A stretch of 64,000 nt of DNA from an uncultured Pseudomonas sp. (GCF_946885955.1 NZ_CAMPHI010000003.1:121474-185473); one strand, 5' to 3'. Counted from the stretch's first letter, positions 46,261-56,377 are shown. Numbers and translations are program-made. The notes: generated by a model not told the origin, from the letters alone.

Positions 46261-47108
46261 CGTACAGCAGAGCACTACTGGCGATTCATCTGGGTGCGCT
46301 GATGTTCGGCCTCTCGGGGATTTTCGGCAAACTGGCCAACACCACCCCCTCGGCCATCGTCGGCGGGCGGGCGATCTTCGCCGTCGCGGCGCTGGCGCTG
46401 TTCGCCCGGCTGTTCAAAAACGCCAAGGCGCAACGTCCGAGCCTGCGCCAACTGGCGATGCTGGCGCTCGGCGGTTTACTGCTCGGCAGTCATTGGCTGA
46501 CGTTTTTCGAGGCGGTAAAGGTCTCCGGCGTGGCCATCGCCACCCTCGGCTTCGCCAGTTTCCCGGCCTTCACCGTGCTGCTCGAGGGCGTATTGTTCCG
46601 CGAACGCACACGGCCGCTGGAGTTCGCCATGGTCGGTGTGGTCTGCCTCGGCCTGATCCTGGTCACACCGAGTTTCGACCTGGCCAACCAGGCCACCGGC
46701 GGGCTGCTCTGGGCGATACTCTCGGGCCTGCTGTTCGCCCTCTTGTCGCTGCTCAACCGCGCCGGCACCCGCGGCCTCGACCCGGTACAGGCGGCGCTCT
46801 GTCAGAACCTGACGGTGCTGGTGTGCTTCCTGCCCTTCGCCTGGTCGACGCTGCCGAGCGTCCGCGCCATCGACTGGTTATGGCTGGCCATGCTCGGCAT
46901 CTTTTGTACGGGCTTGGCGCACAGCCTGTTTGTCGCCAGCCTGCGGGTGATCACCGCACGCAGCGCCGCGGTGATATTCGCCCTGGAACCGGTCTACGGC
47001 ATCTGTTTCGCCTGGTGGTTGTTCAACGAGGTGCCGACCCTGCGCATGCTCGCCGGCGGCGTGCTGATCGTCCTGGCGATTTTCGTTTCGGCGCGCATGG
47101 CGCGATAA
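46257..47108 (+). CDS. EamA/DMT-superfamily transporter
   Basis: 283 residues. About ten membrane segments in two EamA repeats: YSRALLAIHLGALMFGLSGIFGKLAN at the start and IFALEPVYGICFAWWLFNEVPTLRML near the end. Translationally coupled to csaA by a 4-base overlap, with start MTYSRALLAIH. The longer frame starting inside csaA is rejected. It probably exports an amino acid or related metabolite; the substrate is unknown. Confidence 0.9.
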   Translation: MTYSRALLAIHLGALMFGLSGIFGKLANTTPSAIVGGRAIFAVAALALFARLFKNAKAQRPSLRQLAMLALGGLLLGSHWLTFFEAVKVSGVAIATLGFASFPAFTVLLEGVLFRERTRPLEFAMVGVVCLGLILVTPSFDLANQATGGLLWAILSGLLFALLSLLNRAGTRGLDPVQAALCQNLTVLVCFLPFAWSTLPSVRAIDWLWLAMLGIFCTGLAHSLFVASLRVITARSAAVIFALEPVYGICFAWWLFNEVPTLRMLAGGVLIVLAIFVSARMAR

Positions 47109-47109
47109 C

Positions 47110-47403
47110 TCAGCTATCGCGCGAACGCTCGTTGTGGCCGAGATCGCGCGCCGGGTCGATCTGATCGCGCAAACGCTGTTTGAGTACCTTGGCCTCGGGA
47201 AAGCCGCCATCGGCCTTGCGCTCCCACAGCTGCACGCCGTCGCAGACGATGCGAAATACCCCACCGGTGCCGGGCTCCAGGCTGACCTTGCCAAGGTCGT
47301 CGGCAAAGGTCGAGAGCAACTCCTGGGCGAGCCAGGCCGCACGCAGCAGCCACTGGCATTGGGTGCAATAGGTGATGGTCACTTCGGGTTTAGCACTGGA
47401 CAT
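47110..47403 (-). CDS. SelT/SelW/SelH-family selenoprotein-like redox protein (Cys form)
   Basis: 97 residues, thioredoxin-like Rdx fold. The CxxC pair is visible in TYCTQCQWLLRAAWLAQELL near residue 12; in eukaryotic members one position is selenocysteine, here both are cysteine. Also typical are GTGGVFRIVCDGVQLW and GGFPEAKVLKQRLRDQI. It is probably a small oxidoreductase. ATG at 47403 (MSSAKPEV) was chosen; the upstream frame of 49 codons reads unlike the family. Convergent with the EamA gene, ends 1 base apart. Confidence 0.9.
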   Translation of the reverse strand: MSSAKPEVTITYCTQCQWLLRAAWLAQELLSTFADDLGKVSLEPGTGGVFRIVCDGVQLWERKADGGFPEAKVLKQRLRDQIDPARDLGHNERSRDS

Positions 47404-47523
47404 GAGAGCAACTCTGCGGGGCCGAAAAATCGGATGATACGCGCCCCGCCGCCCTATTGGCGCTGCCCTCCCGGGCTTATTGCAGGAGCAGACAACAGAT
47501 CGCGCACCACAACCGGGGAAGAC

Positions 47524-47562
47524 AAAAAAACGCCCGATGTCAGCGCACAACGGGCGTTCTTT
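47524..47562 (-). terminator. Intrinsic terminator after the FimV-like gene
   Basis: On the minus strand the stem AACGCCCG / CGGGCGTT is followed by TTTTTTT (47524-47530). It lies about 20 bases after the stop of the FimV-like gene at 47582. Confidence 0.85.
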
Positions 47563-47581
47563 GCAGCATCGCAGGACTATC

Positions 47582-49615
47582 TCAGGCTATTTTCGCCAGC
47601 AGTTCACGCGCCTCCTTCTTGAGCTTGTCGTCGCCATCGTGGATCAGCTCATTGAGAATATGGCAGGCGCTGTCCAGGTCGCCCTGCTCGATATAGGCCA
47701 GCGCCATGTTGAGTTTGGCCAGGTTGTTGCGATTGCCCGCCAAGTGATCGAGGTTGCCCGACGATGCCTTGCGCGTCGTGCGCGTTTGCTCGACAAAGGC
47801 GGGATCGAGTTCCTCACCCAGCCAGCTGTCGATCGGTGCTTCTTCCACCAGCATGGCATCGGCAAACGGGTTGCGCGCATCCCGCGTGTCCGGCAGCGCA
47901 GCCGAGTCTTGAAGGTCTTTATCGGCATTTGGCGCCGGTGCTTTCTTTTTCGCCGGGGACGCAAACGGATCCATGGATTCCCAATCGGCATCCAGGGACA
48001 GTTCGTCGAGGTTGAGCTTGAAGTCATCCGCCACTGGCGGCGTCTCGTCCAGCGCCAGAACCGCATCGGCCAGTAGATCCGCCGGCGGCGCAGCGAACAG
48101 GTGGGCGAATCGGGCCTTCAGTTCGTCGATCCGCGCCGCGGTAAACCCCGCATTGCGCAAGGCCGCCTCCTGCTCGAGGAACCTGCCGACATCGCCCTGC
48201 TGGGCAAGCACCTCCAGTAGCCGCCAGCGAATGTCGCTGCGTGTCGGCTGAGCCAGCAGCGCCTTGTCCAGGCAAGCCACCGCTTCATTGAAACGACCGT
48301 AGGCGATATAGGTCTCGGCACTATGCAGGGCATCGCCCGAATAACTGGGGGCCACGGCCGCCACCGTGCTTTCGCTTCGCCGCGGAACCGGCGCCGGAGG
48401 TATAGCCGCCTTGAGTTTGACTGGCGCAGGCGGCTGATGCTGGCTGACGGCTGGTTGCCCGCGATTTCTGCCGCGCCAAAGCACGCCGACCAATCCGGCC
48501 AGCAGCAATGCCAAGGTGGCCAACCCGGTAGTCAGCCAATCGCGCGGCGCCATCGATTCAGCACCGGTGGCGCTGTTCGCCCCACGGCCTTCGGCAGTCG
48601 CAACTACATCAGCGGCGGCCGGTACGCTGGCGGCATTCGCTTGCCGCGCCGCCAGCTCCGCTTGCAAACCGCTGATGACCCTGTCCCTCGCGCTCATCTG
48701 CTCCTGCAATTGTTGTATTTGCACTTGCAGCTCGGCCAGGTTCTGTTGCAGTTGCAGGGTTTCCGCGCCCTGGGCGGCCAACTCCTGTTCGACCTGGGTC
48801 TGCTCGGCCGCCACCGATTCGACAGGCGTCTCCACTGCGGCGACCTGCGCCGCTGGTATCGCGACCGCTGCCGGATCGGCCGCGACACTGGCGGGTGTAC
48901 CAATCGCAGTGTCCGGCAAGAGCAAATCTGCGCCGGCAAGCAGCCGATTGATGTCGCCGTTACTGAAGGCCTGTGGATTGAGTACATGAATATCGGCCAT
49001 CAGCGCCTGCTGCGACGCTTGGCTACCTTGTTCGCGCAAACGCGCGGCGATCTTCCACAGGCTATCGCCGGATACCACCTGATAGCGCTCGCCCTGCACC
49101 GCAGACGGCTTGGGCCGCTGCGCACGAGGCGCGGCCGGGGATGAGCGCTGCACCTGGACTCGCTCCACCACGGGTGCGGCAGTCGCCACTGGCGACGCCA
49201 CCGCGTGGTAGGCCGAGGAGCCCGGTGGATCGAGCAACAGGGTGTATTCGCGGAATAAATTGCCGTTGGGGCGCGTCACTTCGACGATGAAATTCAGATA
49301 AGGCTCGCGCACCGGTTTATTCGACAGCACCCGGATAACGCCGCGACCGCCACTGAGCAGCGGCGTAAAACGCAGGTCGTTGAGGAAATAGACGCGATCC
49401 ACGCCCGAGCGACTGAAAACCTCCGCAGAGGCGAGACGAACCTTGAAGTCGACGTCGGCCAGATCGCCCAACTCGAGCAATTCGATTTCTGCGTCCAGGG
49501 ATTGGTTCAGGGCGGAATGCAGGGTTATTTCCCCCAGGCCCAAGGCTGGTGCCAGCCCCGAATACAGCGCCGACCCAGAGGCAAGGCCGATCAATAGTTG
49601 CCGTGCTCGAATCAT
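47582..49615 (-). CDS. FimV-like LysM protein
   Basis: 677 residues. A signal peptide (residues 1-27) is followed by the FimV N-terminal domain (about 28-130, GEITLHSALNQSLDAEIELLELG). A LysM peptidoglycan-binding domain (about 177-232, RYQVVSGDSLWKIAARL), a coiled coil rich in Gln/Glu (about 270-335) and a single membrane span (about 355-375, WLTTGLATLALLLAGLVGVLW) follow. The C-terminal part has TPR-like repeats and a FimV C-terminal helix domain (NLAKLNMALAYIEQGDLDSACHILNELI). FimV helps pilus assembly and cAMP signalling; this shorter protein looks like the second FimV paralogue of Pseudomonas (PA3340-like). ATG at 49615 fits. Confidence 0.88.
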   Translation of the reverse strand: MIRARQLLIGLASGSALYSGLAPALGLGEITLHSALNQSLDAEIELLELGDLADVDFKVRLASAEVFSRSGVDRVYFLNDLRFTPLLSGGRGVIRVLSNKPVREPYLNFIVEVTRPNGNLFREYTLLLDPPGSSAYHAVASPVATAAPVVERVQVQRSSPAAPRAQRPKPSAVQGERYQVVSGDSLWKIAARLREQGSQASQQALMADIHVLNPQAFSNGDINRLLAGADLLLPDTAIGTPASVAADPAAVAIPAAQVAAVETPVESVAAEQTQVEQELAAQGAETLQLQQNLAELQVQIQQLQEQMSARDRVISGLQAELAARQANAASVPAAADVVATAEGRGANSATGAESMAPRDWLTTGLATLALLLAGLVGVLWRGRNRGQPAVSQHQPPAPVKLKAAIPPAPVPRRSESTVAAVAPSYSGDALHSAETYIAYGRFNEAVACLDKALLAQPTRSDIRWRLLEVLAQQGDVGRFLEQEAALRNAGFTAARIDELKARFAHLFAAPPADLLADAVLALDETPPVADDFKLNLDELSLDADWESMDPFASPAKKKAPAPNADKDLQDSAALPDTRDARNPFADAMLVEEAPIDSWLGEELDPAFVEQTRTTRKASSGNLDHLAGNRNNLAKLNMALAYIEQGDLDSACHILNELIHDGDDKLKKEARELLAKIA

Positions 49616-49887
49616 AGTAGTCTCCCGGTACCACTGCCTGAGCAGCGTCGCCAAGACTTAGCGCAGCACGCCCATAACAAGACCACAACACTGGGATGAT
49701 CGGCATCCAGGGGGACGCCATCGCCACAGCTGTCAGTCGGGAGCAAATTCCCTATGAAACCCGGCCGCTGACCACCCCGGCTATCGACTCAGGCATCAGC
49801 ACGCCGAAACCATAGCAAGGGGCCATCACCGATAAGAATAGGCAACAAGTCAACAAAGCGGCAAAAAATACCGCGACCGTTTATCCG

Positions 49888-51291
49888 TCAGTGTTTTGTC
49901 GCTTTCACGCCATGGGCGGCCAGAACGGTCAACGCAAAAACCGCCCCCATCAACCAGAAACTCTGTTGAAAAGCCAGGGCTTCGGCGGCGGCGTCGGCGC
50001 CCTCGCGGTGATGGCGCCATTCGAGGAAGAAGGTCAGCAGGTTGACGCCGAATGCTCCGCCGAGTTGCCTTACGAAGGTGATGGCCCCCGCGCCCTGAGC
50101 CAGTTCCTCCTGGCTGAGGATATCCAGCGAACCGGTACTCAGCGCCGGCAGCAGCAAACCCAAGCCGATCCGACCGACGCAGGCCCAGAAACACAGGACC
50201 ACGAAGGAGGCGCCGGGTTCGAGCCAGCCCAGGCCGGCAGCCGACAAGGCGAATACCAGCAACCCCGCGATCAGCAGCGAGGCCGCCGACCAGCGGTCGC
50301 TGAGCCAGCCGCCGAGGAAGGACGCGCCGCCCATCAGGACGCCGGTGGGCAACAGCAGCAAGCCGGCGCGGCCGGCGCTGTAGCCCTCTACCGTTTGCAG
50401 GTAGAGCGGAATCAGGTAGGTCGAGCCATACAGCCCCACTCCCAGGGTCAGCGCCACCCAGCTGGCATTGCGAAAACCGGCATGCCGCCAAAGGGTCAAT
50501 GGCAGTAGCGGTTTGGCGCTACGCCGGCTGCGGATGAAGAATCCGATAAATCCGAGCATGCCGAATACCGTCGGCAACCAGACGCGTGCGGACAGCCAGC
50601 TGAAGCGCTGCGCTTCGGCCAGGGCTCCGAGCGAGGCGAACAGCGCCACGCAGAGCAAGGCAAAGGCCCAGACATCGAGAAAGGGGGTATTGCGTTCGCG
50701 CTCGCTGGGCAGCAACCACTGCGCGCCGAGCGAGGCCAGCACACACATCGGCAGCGGCATCCAGAACACCGCGGCCCAACCGAAATGATCGACCAGATAG
50801 CCGCCGATGGTCGGCCCGAGGGTCGGGGCGATCATCACGCCAAGGCCGTAGATGCCCAGGGCCATGCCCCGGCCACCGGCGGCGAACACCCGAAATATCA
50901 GGACCATGGCCAACGGTTGAACGATGCCGGCGCACAAGCCCTGGATACAGCGCAGAACGATCAGCTGCCAGGCGCTTTGCGTCACCAGCGCCAGCAACGA
51001 GGTCACGATGAACAGCAGCAGACCGACCTGCGCGGTCCGCCGTGCGCCCAGACGCGCATGCGCCCAGGCGGCCAACAACAGACCCGCGGTCATGGCGGCG
51101 AGAAAGCCGGTGGACAGCCACTGCGCCAACGGTCGACCGATGGCGAAATCGCGCATGATCGCCGGCAAGGCCACGTTGATACTGGTCGAGGCCAGCACCA
51201 TAGCCATGCTGCCTACCATCAGTATTGCCAGCAGCCACTGTGGATAGCGACTGCCGAAGCGTGCCTGCAGTGCTGGCAGATCCTCCTGCAT
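49888..51291 (-). CDS. MFS efflux transporter, DHA2 family
   Basis: 467 residues, fourteen likely membrane spans as in EmrB/QacA drug exporters. Motif features include MVLASTSINVALPAIMRDF and later GIYGLGVMIAPTLGPTIGGYLVDHFGWAAVFW. The start is ATG at 51291, whose A is also the last base of the upstream MarR stop codon, so the pair is coupled. The upstream-extended frame is rejected. It likely removes drugs or toxic metabolites under MarR control. Substrate unknown. Confidence 0.92.
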   Translation of the reverse strand: MQEDLPALQARFGSRYPQWLLAILMVGSMAMVLASTSINVALPAIMRDFAIGRPLAQWLSTGFLAAMTAGLLLAAWAHARLGARRTAQVGLLLFIVTSLLALVTQSAWQLIVLRCIQGLCAGIVQPLAMVLIFRVFAAGGRGMALGIYGLGVMIAPTLGPTIGGYLVDHFGWAAVFWMPLPMCVLASLGAQWLLPSERERNTPFLDVWAFALLCVALFASLGALAEAQRFSWLSARVWLPTVFGMLGFIGFFIRSRRSAKPLLPLTLWRHAGFRNASWVALTLGVGLYGSTYLIPLYLQTVEGYSAGRAGLLLLPTGVLMGGASFLGGWLSDRWSAASLLIAGLLVFALSAAGLGWLEPGASFVVLCFWACVGRIGLGLLLPALSTGSLDILSQEELAQGAGAITFVRQLGGAFGVNLLTFFLEWRHHREGADAAAEALAFQQSFWLMGAVFALTVLAAHGVKATKH

Positions 51292-51725
51292 CAGCGTTTT
51301 TCCAGATTGCCCAGAATGCGCGCGTGCACCAGCTGGCAGCGACGTAATTCTTCCTCGTCGATGCCGTCGAACAGTTCTTTGCGTAATTGCGTGGAGATCG
51401 CTTCGATTTTCTCGATCAATGGTTTGGCCGGCTCGCACAGGGCGATTTTCTTCGCCCGTCGGTCTTCCGGCACCGCATGGCGACTGACTAGGCCCTGGGC
51501 TTCCAGGCTATCGAGCAGGCGCGCCAGGGTCGGTCCCTCGACGCCGACGCTCTGCGCCAACTCGCGCTGGGTCGGCGCCTCCTTGAAGCGCCCGAGGTGC
51601 AACAGCACCAGCCAGCGCGCCTGGGACAGGCCCAGATCAACAAGGCGGCGGTCCAACTCCCCGCGCCAGGCACGGGACAACTGCGCTAATTGCATGGCAA
51701 AACGATGTTGTTCTAACTGCGACAT
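51291..51725 (-). CDS. MarR-family regulator of the DHA2 exporter
   Basis: 144 residues. The winged helix has LGLSQARWLVLLHLGRFKEAPTQRELAQSVGVEGPTLARLLDSLEAQGLVSRHAVPEDRRAKKIALCE, like SlyA/MarR repressors. First gene of a two-gene operon with the exporter, sharing one base with it. Just upstream (51753-51771) are two short palindromes that could be its operators. No strong ribosome site precedes the ATG at 51725. Ligand unknown. Confidence 0.92.
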   Translation of the reverse strand: MSQLEQHRFAMQLAQLSRAWRGELDRRLVDLGLSQARWLVLLHLGRFKEAPTQRELAQSVGVEGPTLARLLDSLEAQGLVSRHAVPEDRRAKKIALCEPAKPLIEKIEAISTQLRKELFDGIDEEELRRCQLVHARILGNLEKR

Positions 51726-51752
51726 GGATTCACAACTCTAAGCATAAAAAAA

Positions 51753-51771
51753 CTAATTATTAGCCAGCTAA
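51753..51771. promoter_or_regulatory. Two overlapping palindromes upstream of the MarR-exporter operon
   Basis: CTAAT-T-ATTAG at 51753-51763 overlaps TTAGC-CA-GCTAA at 51760-51771. Both are AT-rich inverted repeats of the size bound by MarR proteins and lie 28-46 bases before the MarR ATG, in the promoter zone. Probable autoregulatory operator, inferred by position. Confidence 0.5.
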
Positions 51772-51867
51772 CCATAATCATGGAGCCAAGATCAAGGCTC
51801 GCTTGGCTGATGGCGATAAAGGGTGGGGTTGGGGCAGATCAGCGCGCGGAATAAAACCTAATGGGCA

Positions 51868-52884
51868 TCACCATTTCACATACTGATCTTCGACGAAGCC
51901 CCAGAGGTTTTCGATGACCAACTCGGGCCGACCTACCGGGCGCAATACGCCGTTGAAACGGCCGAATATCTGTTTGAAGTTGCTGGCCAGAAAACCCAGG
52001 TTCAGGCGCTCGCGATGCAAACCCCGAGCCTCGAAACACAGCTGCACCTGGCCATCGTGCGAGTCAATCCGCCAGGGCTGCATCGGCTGGTCGCGATCGA
52101 AGGCGAAACGGACCGTATCGACCTTGATCAGCTGGCCATCGAGCCAGAAGCAATTTTCCGTGAAGCTGGTTTCGTTGACCCCGCAGGACAGGTTCAGCCC
52201 GACCCGTTGCGCACCGGCCTGGCCCGACAGGCAGGCCCAGTTCCAGGAGGTTTCCGGGCGCATATAGCCGGCCGACCAGTCGTGATGGGCAAAAGCATCG
52301 ATCGCACTCAGGTCGAACTCGCCAAAACGGCTGAGCACAGTGCCATGGCAACGCACACCGGCGACTTTCTGGGCGTAGACCCAGCCATTCGCCGCACTCG
52401 GGGTATTCAGGCACATGGGTTGAAAGGCCGGTTGCTGCTCGGAAAAACGGGCATCGATACGGGTGCCGTCGTCCAACTCCACCAGCAAACGCTTTTCCTG
52501 TGGCGCCTCGCTGTTCTCGAACCGCAACAGGTTGCGCCCGCTGCGCAATTCGCATACGCCATCCTGCGGTCGCTGGGAAAAGCGCGTGCCCATACCCAGC
52601 GGCAACTTGAACTGTCGCTCGATCATCCGCCCGCTGGCCGGGTGGAAGAGGTAGACGAAGCCGACCCCGAGCAGACTCAGATTGGCCAGCGCGCATCCAC
52701 CGATCAGCTCCTCGCTGATCAGCCCGAAGTATTGGAACTGGTGAAAGCGACGCCATTTCGCCAGAGCGCCGAGCCGCCGGCCCATGGGCGAGCGGAAGTC
52801 GAAATCACGGTAATTGATCAGCTTGGGAGCGTCCGTGAATATGCCGTAGTGCGCTTGGCCGTTGGCTTGAATCAGGCGTTCCAT
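51868..52884 (-). CDS. DUF2804 family protein
   Basis: 338 residues with the family features YRDFDFRSPMGRRLGALAKWRRFHQFQYFG at the N-terminus and WNWACLSGQAG in the middle. It looks soluble, beta-rich, without a signal peptide or membrane segment. DUF2804 proteins are widespread and of unknown function. Some genomes place them next to lipid or cell-surface genes. Here it lies beside a diguanylate cyclase and RecQ, an order I recall from Pseudomonas. The ATG at 52884 has no strong ribosome site. Confidence 0.85.
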   Translation of the reverse strand: MERLIQANGQAHYGIFTDAPKLINYRDFDFRSPMGRRLGALAKWRRFHQFQYFGLISEELIGGCALANLSLLGVGFVYLFHPASGRMIERQFKLPLGMGTRFSQRPQDGVCELRSGRNLLRFENSEAPQEKRLLVELDDGTRIDARFSEQQPAFQPMCLNTPSAANGWVYAQKVAGVRCHGTVLSRFGEFDLSAIDAFAHHDWSAGYMRPETSWNWACLSGQAGAQRVGLNLSCGVNETSFTENCFWLDGQLIKVDTVRFAFDRDQPMQPWRIDSHDGQVQLCFEARGLHRERLNLGFLASNFKQIFGRFNGVLRPVGRPELVIENLWGFVEDQYVKW

Positions 52885-52986
52885 GAAAAATCCGTTAGCC
52901 CAAGAATGGTCACGATGCTAGCACCGGCACCCTGGTGCTACAGTCACCGTAAGCGACAGCTAAAGTGACGAAACCGGCCACCCGAA

Positions 52987-54147
52987 TCAGTTCATCACCT
53001 GATTACGCCCAGCGGCCTTGGCTTTATAAAGTGCGCGATCCGCCCCTTCGTATAACTTGCTCAGTGAGCTGGCATCATCCGGCTGCAGGCAAGCCACGCC
53101 GATGGACATGGTGACCACCGGCGCCGTATCCGAGGCCCGGTGCTCAATCGCCAGTTGCTGCAGGCTTTCGCGCAAGGCCTCGGCATATTCCAGCGCCTGA
53201 CTGACTTCACTGTCGTACAGCAGCACGGCGAACTCCTCACCGCCCAGACGCACCGCCATGTCCAGCGGACGTCGGGCGGCCATGCGCAGCAGGCCACCGA
53301 CGCACTCCAATACCTTGTCGCCGGCCTGATGGCCATAACAGTCGTTGTAGGCCTTGAAGTGGTCGATATCGCACAGCAACAGTGCCAGGTTGTGGCCTTC
53401 GCGCTGCGCCTGCCGCCACAGCCGCTCGAACTGGCGGTTGAAGCTGCGCCGGTTGTGCAGCCCGGTGAGGCTGTCATGGTCGGCGAGCACGCGCATCAGG
53501 CGGCTGACCAGAAAATGCTCGCGGGATTTGAACTCCAACAGGTAGCAACCAGTCGCGCCCATCAGGTTGCCGATCAATAAAAACAGGGTGTTGCTGAGCA
53601 GCCTCGGCAGCAGTACGCCTGCCAGCCATTCCATGCCGACATACACCAGCAATATCGCCAGCGAACAGGCAACCGCCTGTTTGAGGCGCAGGCCGATCAG
53701 AAAATAGGCGGCCATGCAGATCAACAACAGCCCTTCGTAGGGATAGGTCGGCTGGGACGTATGCGCCAGGCCGATGACCATCGCCGCACCGATCCCCAGG
53801 GCCAGAATGCTCACCAGCGTCAGGGGTTGTAACAGGTGCGCATGCCGCTGCTGGATCAGCAGCCCGACGAACCCCAACAGCAGGGCCAGCACCGCCAGGC
53901 GGACGCTGAACATCCACCAGATCACCGGCCCCTGCACCAGGACGAAATCGAATGCCGTAAACACCAACCACAGCAGGACGCTGCTGTAGAGCGCGATACG
54001 TTTGAAGCTGTAGGTGCTGCCGAGCATGTAGTCGCGGTATTCACGCTCGATGTGCGGAACGAAGCGCAAGCGATAAAAGCCCGCCTCGAACTGATCGGCA
54101 TAGGGGCTGGGGCGCACGTCGTCTAGCCAGGCGTGTGTGGTCGGCAT
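52987..54147 (-). CDS. Membrane-bound diguanylate cyclase
   Basis: 386 residues. An N-terminal part with about six membrane helices (residues 50-205) acts as a sensor. The GGDEF domain (about 225-385) has active-site motif GGEEF in AVRLGGEEFAVLLYD and an inhibitory I-site R-x-x-D five residues before it (RPLD), so product inhibition by c-di-GMP is likely. It makes c-di-GMP from GTP, which favours biofilm. AGAGGAGG precedes the ATG. Related in position to P. aeruginosa HsbD (PA3343). LapD, a c-di-GMP receptor, is encoded 5 kb away. Confidence 0.93.
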   Translation of the reverse strand: MPTTHAWLDDVRPSPYADQFEAGFYRLRFVPHIEREYRDYMLGSTYSFKRIALYSSVLLWLVFTAFDFVLVQGPVIWWMFSVRLAVLALLLGFVGLLIQQRHAHLLQPLTLVSILALGIGAAMVIGLAHTSQPTYPYEGLLLICMAAYFLIGLRLKQAVACSLAILLVYVGMEWLAGVLLPRLLSNTLFLLIGNLMGATGCYLLEFKSREHFLVSRLMRVLADHDSLTGLHNRRSFNRQFERLWRQAQREGHNLALLLCDIDHFKAYNDCYGHQAGDKVLECVGGLLRMAARRPLDMAVRLGGEEFAVLLYDSEVSQALEYAEALRESLQQLAIEHRASDTAPVVTMSIGVACLQPDDASSLSKLYEGADRALYKAKAAGRNQVMN

Positions 54148-54250
54148 CGTTACCTCCTCTTGACCGCTTCAGTGCAGCACAGCCTGGGGCCATTTGACAC
54201 CCGCCAAAGGAACAGGTGTCGCTGTCACCCACAGGTCCGTAGGGCCGCGA

Positions 54251-56377
54251 TCAGGCTTCGAATTCGGCCTGCAAGGCGGCGCGCACGCAATACAACACGC
54301 CGAGGTCGACACGCCCGCTGAACATTTCGCTGATCGCCGAGGCGGCGGGCAGCTCGCCGTCGCCCTCGAGGAACGCATCCTGAATCTCGCCCAGCAGCTC
54401 CTGCGGCAGATCCAAGGCCTGTTCGAGGGACAGCTCCTGCCGGCCGATGGCCTCGGCCAACAGGCTGTAGACGTTCTTTTCGCTGCAGCTGAGTTGCGCG
54501 GCGATTTGCGCCGGGGTCATGCCGGCACGAGCCAGGCTGATCAATTCATGGCGCAAATCGGCGACCGCGCGCGGCGCCTCGGCATTTCCCGCCAGAACCT
54601 CGAGAAAGGCCTCGCCGTAGCGCTCCAGCTTGCGTGCGCCGACGCCGCTGACCCGCGCCATTTCCGCCAGGGTGCTGGGCTTGCTGCGCAACATCTCGAG
54701 CAAGGTGGCATCGGGGAAAATCACGTACGGTGGCACCGCATGCTCTTCGGCCAGCTTGCGGCGCAAGGCGCGCAACGCCTCCCACTGCTCGCGCTCGTCG
54801 CCACGTACTAATTGGCTGGCGGCGCTGCTGGAGCTCTTCGCGGTGTGCTGTGGCTTCAGGTCGCGACGCAACTGCAGCGTCACTTCACCGCGCAGCAGCG
54901 GTCGGCAGCTATCGGACAGGCGCAAACCGCCGTAACCCTCCAGGTCGACATCAGCCAGGCCGCGGGCCACCAGTTGGCGGAACAGCGAGCGCCATTCGCC
55001 CTCGCTGAAGGCCTTGCCGACGCCGAACACCGAGAGGTGCTGATGGCCTGGGCCACGGACCTTGTCGTTGTCGCGACCGAGCAAAATGTCGACCAGATGG
55101 CCGACGCCATAGCGCTGGCCGCTGCGGTAGATCGCCGACAGCGCTTGGCGCGCCGGTTCGGTGGCGTCCCAGGTCTGCACGCCATCCTGACAGTTGTCGC
55201 AGTGCCCGCACGGCTGCGGCAGCTCCTCGTCGAAATAGGCCAGCAAGGCCTGGCGACGGCAGCGGATTTCCTCACAGAGCGCGAGCATGGCGTCGAGCTT
55301 GTGCTGCTCAACACGCTTGTGGCGCTCGTCGCCTTCGGAATTGTTGAGCATCTGTTTGAGCAGCAGCACATCCTGCAGGCCATAGGCCATCCAGGCATCC
55401 GCCGGCAAACCGTCACGGCCGGCCCGGCCGGTCTCCTGGTAATAGGCTTCCAGGGATTTGGGCAAATCCAGGTGGGCGACGAAGCGCACGTTGGGCTTAT
55501 CGATACCCATGCCGAACGCGATGGTCGCGACCATGATCAAGCCTTCCTCGTTAAGGAAGCGCTTTTGATGGTAAGCGCGCAGCTCGTTGGGCAAACCGGC
55601 GTGGTACGGCAAGGCCGGGAAGCCTTGCTCGGAGAGAAAGGCGGCGACTTCGTCGACCTTCTTGCGCGACAGGCAATAGACGATGCCGGCGTCGCCTTTG
55701 CGCGCGGCGAGAAACGCCAACAACTGCTTGCGCGGCTGATCCTTGGGCACGATGCGGTAGAAGATATTCGGTCGATCGAAGCTCGAGAGAAAGCGCTCGG
55801 CCTCGTGCAAATGCAGGCGCTGGACGATTTCTTCGCGGGTGCGCATGTCCGCGGTGGCGGTCAGGGCGATGCGCGGCACACCCGGGAACAGCTCGGCGAG
55901 CTGGCCCAGCTGCAAGTATTCCGGGCGGAAATCATGCCCCCACTGCGACACGCAGTGGGCTTCGTCGATGGCGAACAGGGCGATATTCAGGCGCTGTAGA
56001 AAAGCCAGCATGCGCGGTTGCACCAGGCGTTCCGGGGCCAGGTAGAGCATCTTGATCTCGCCGCGTTCGATCCGCGCGGCGATCTCGCGTTGCTGCTCGG
56101 CGCCCAGCGTGGAGTTCAGCGCCACCGCCGCCACGCCGAGTTCGTCCAGGGTCGCGACCTGATCGTCCATCAGCGCAATCAACGGCGACACCACCACCGC
56201 CAAGCCATCGCGCAGCAGTGCCGGCACCTGGAAGCACAGCGATTTGCCGCCGCCGGTGGGCATCAGCACCAAGGCATCACCGCCCGCGGCCACGCGCTCG
56301 ATAATCGCGCCCTGACGGCCGCGGAAGCTGTCATAGCCGAATACGTCTTTGAGGATGCGCTGTGCCTGGTCGAGCAT
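54251..56377 (-). CDS. recQ: ATP-dependent DNA helicase RecQ
   Basis: 708 residues. The helicase core has Walker [22 protein letters not shown] box [20 protein letters not shown] and helicase C-terminal motifs ([37 protein letters not shown]). The zinc site is in [10 protein letters not shown], then the winged helix and a C-terminal HRDC domain ([20 protein letters not shown]). It unwinds recombination intermediates. ATG at 56377 (MLDQAQRIL) has GGAG before it; a 46-codon upstream frame is rejected. Full length for the family. Confidence 0.97.
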   Translation of the reverse strand: MLDQAQRILKDVFGYDSFRGRQGAIIERVAAGGDALVLMPTGGGKSLCFQVPALLRDGLAVVVSPLIALMDDQVATLDELGVAAVALNSTLGAEQQREIAARIERGEIKMLYLAPERLVQPRMLAFLQRLNIALFAIDEAHCVSQWGHDFRPEYLQLGQLAELFPGVPRIALTATADMRTREEIVQRLHLHEAERFLSSFDRPNIFYRIVPKDQPRKQLLAFLAARKGDAGIVYCLSRKKVDEVAAFLSEQGFPALPYHAGLPNELRAYHQKRFLNEEGLIMVATIAFGMGIDKPNVRFVAHLDLPKSLEAYYQETGRAGRDGLPADAWMAYGLQDVLLLKQMLNNSEGDERHKRVEQHKLDAMLALCEEIRCRRQALLAYFDEELPQPCGHCDNCQDGVQTWDATEPARQALSAIYRSGQRYGVGHLVDILLGRDNDKVRGPGHQHLSVFGVGKAFSEGEWRSLFRQLVARGLADVDLEGYGGLRLSDSCRPLLRGEVTLQLRRDLKPQHTAKSSSSAASQLVRGDEREQWEALRALRRKLAEEHAVPPYVIFPDATLLEMLRSKPSTLAEMARVSGVGARKLERYGEAFLEVLAGNAEAPRAVADLRHELISLARAGMTPAQIAAQLSCSEKNVYSLLAEAIGRQELSLEQALDLPQELLGEIQDAFLEGDGELPAASAISEMFSGRVDLGVLYCVRAALQAEFEA

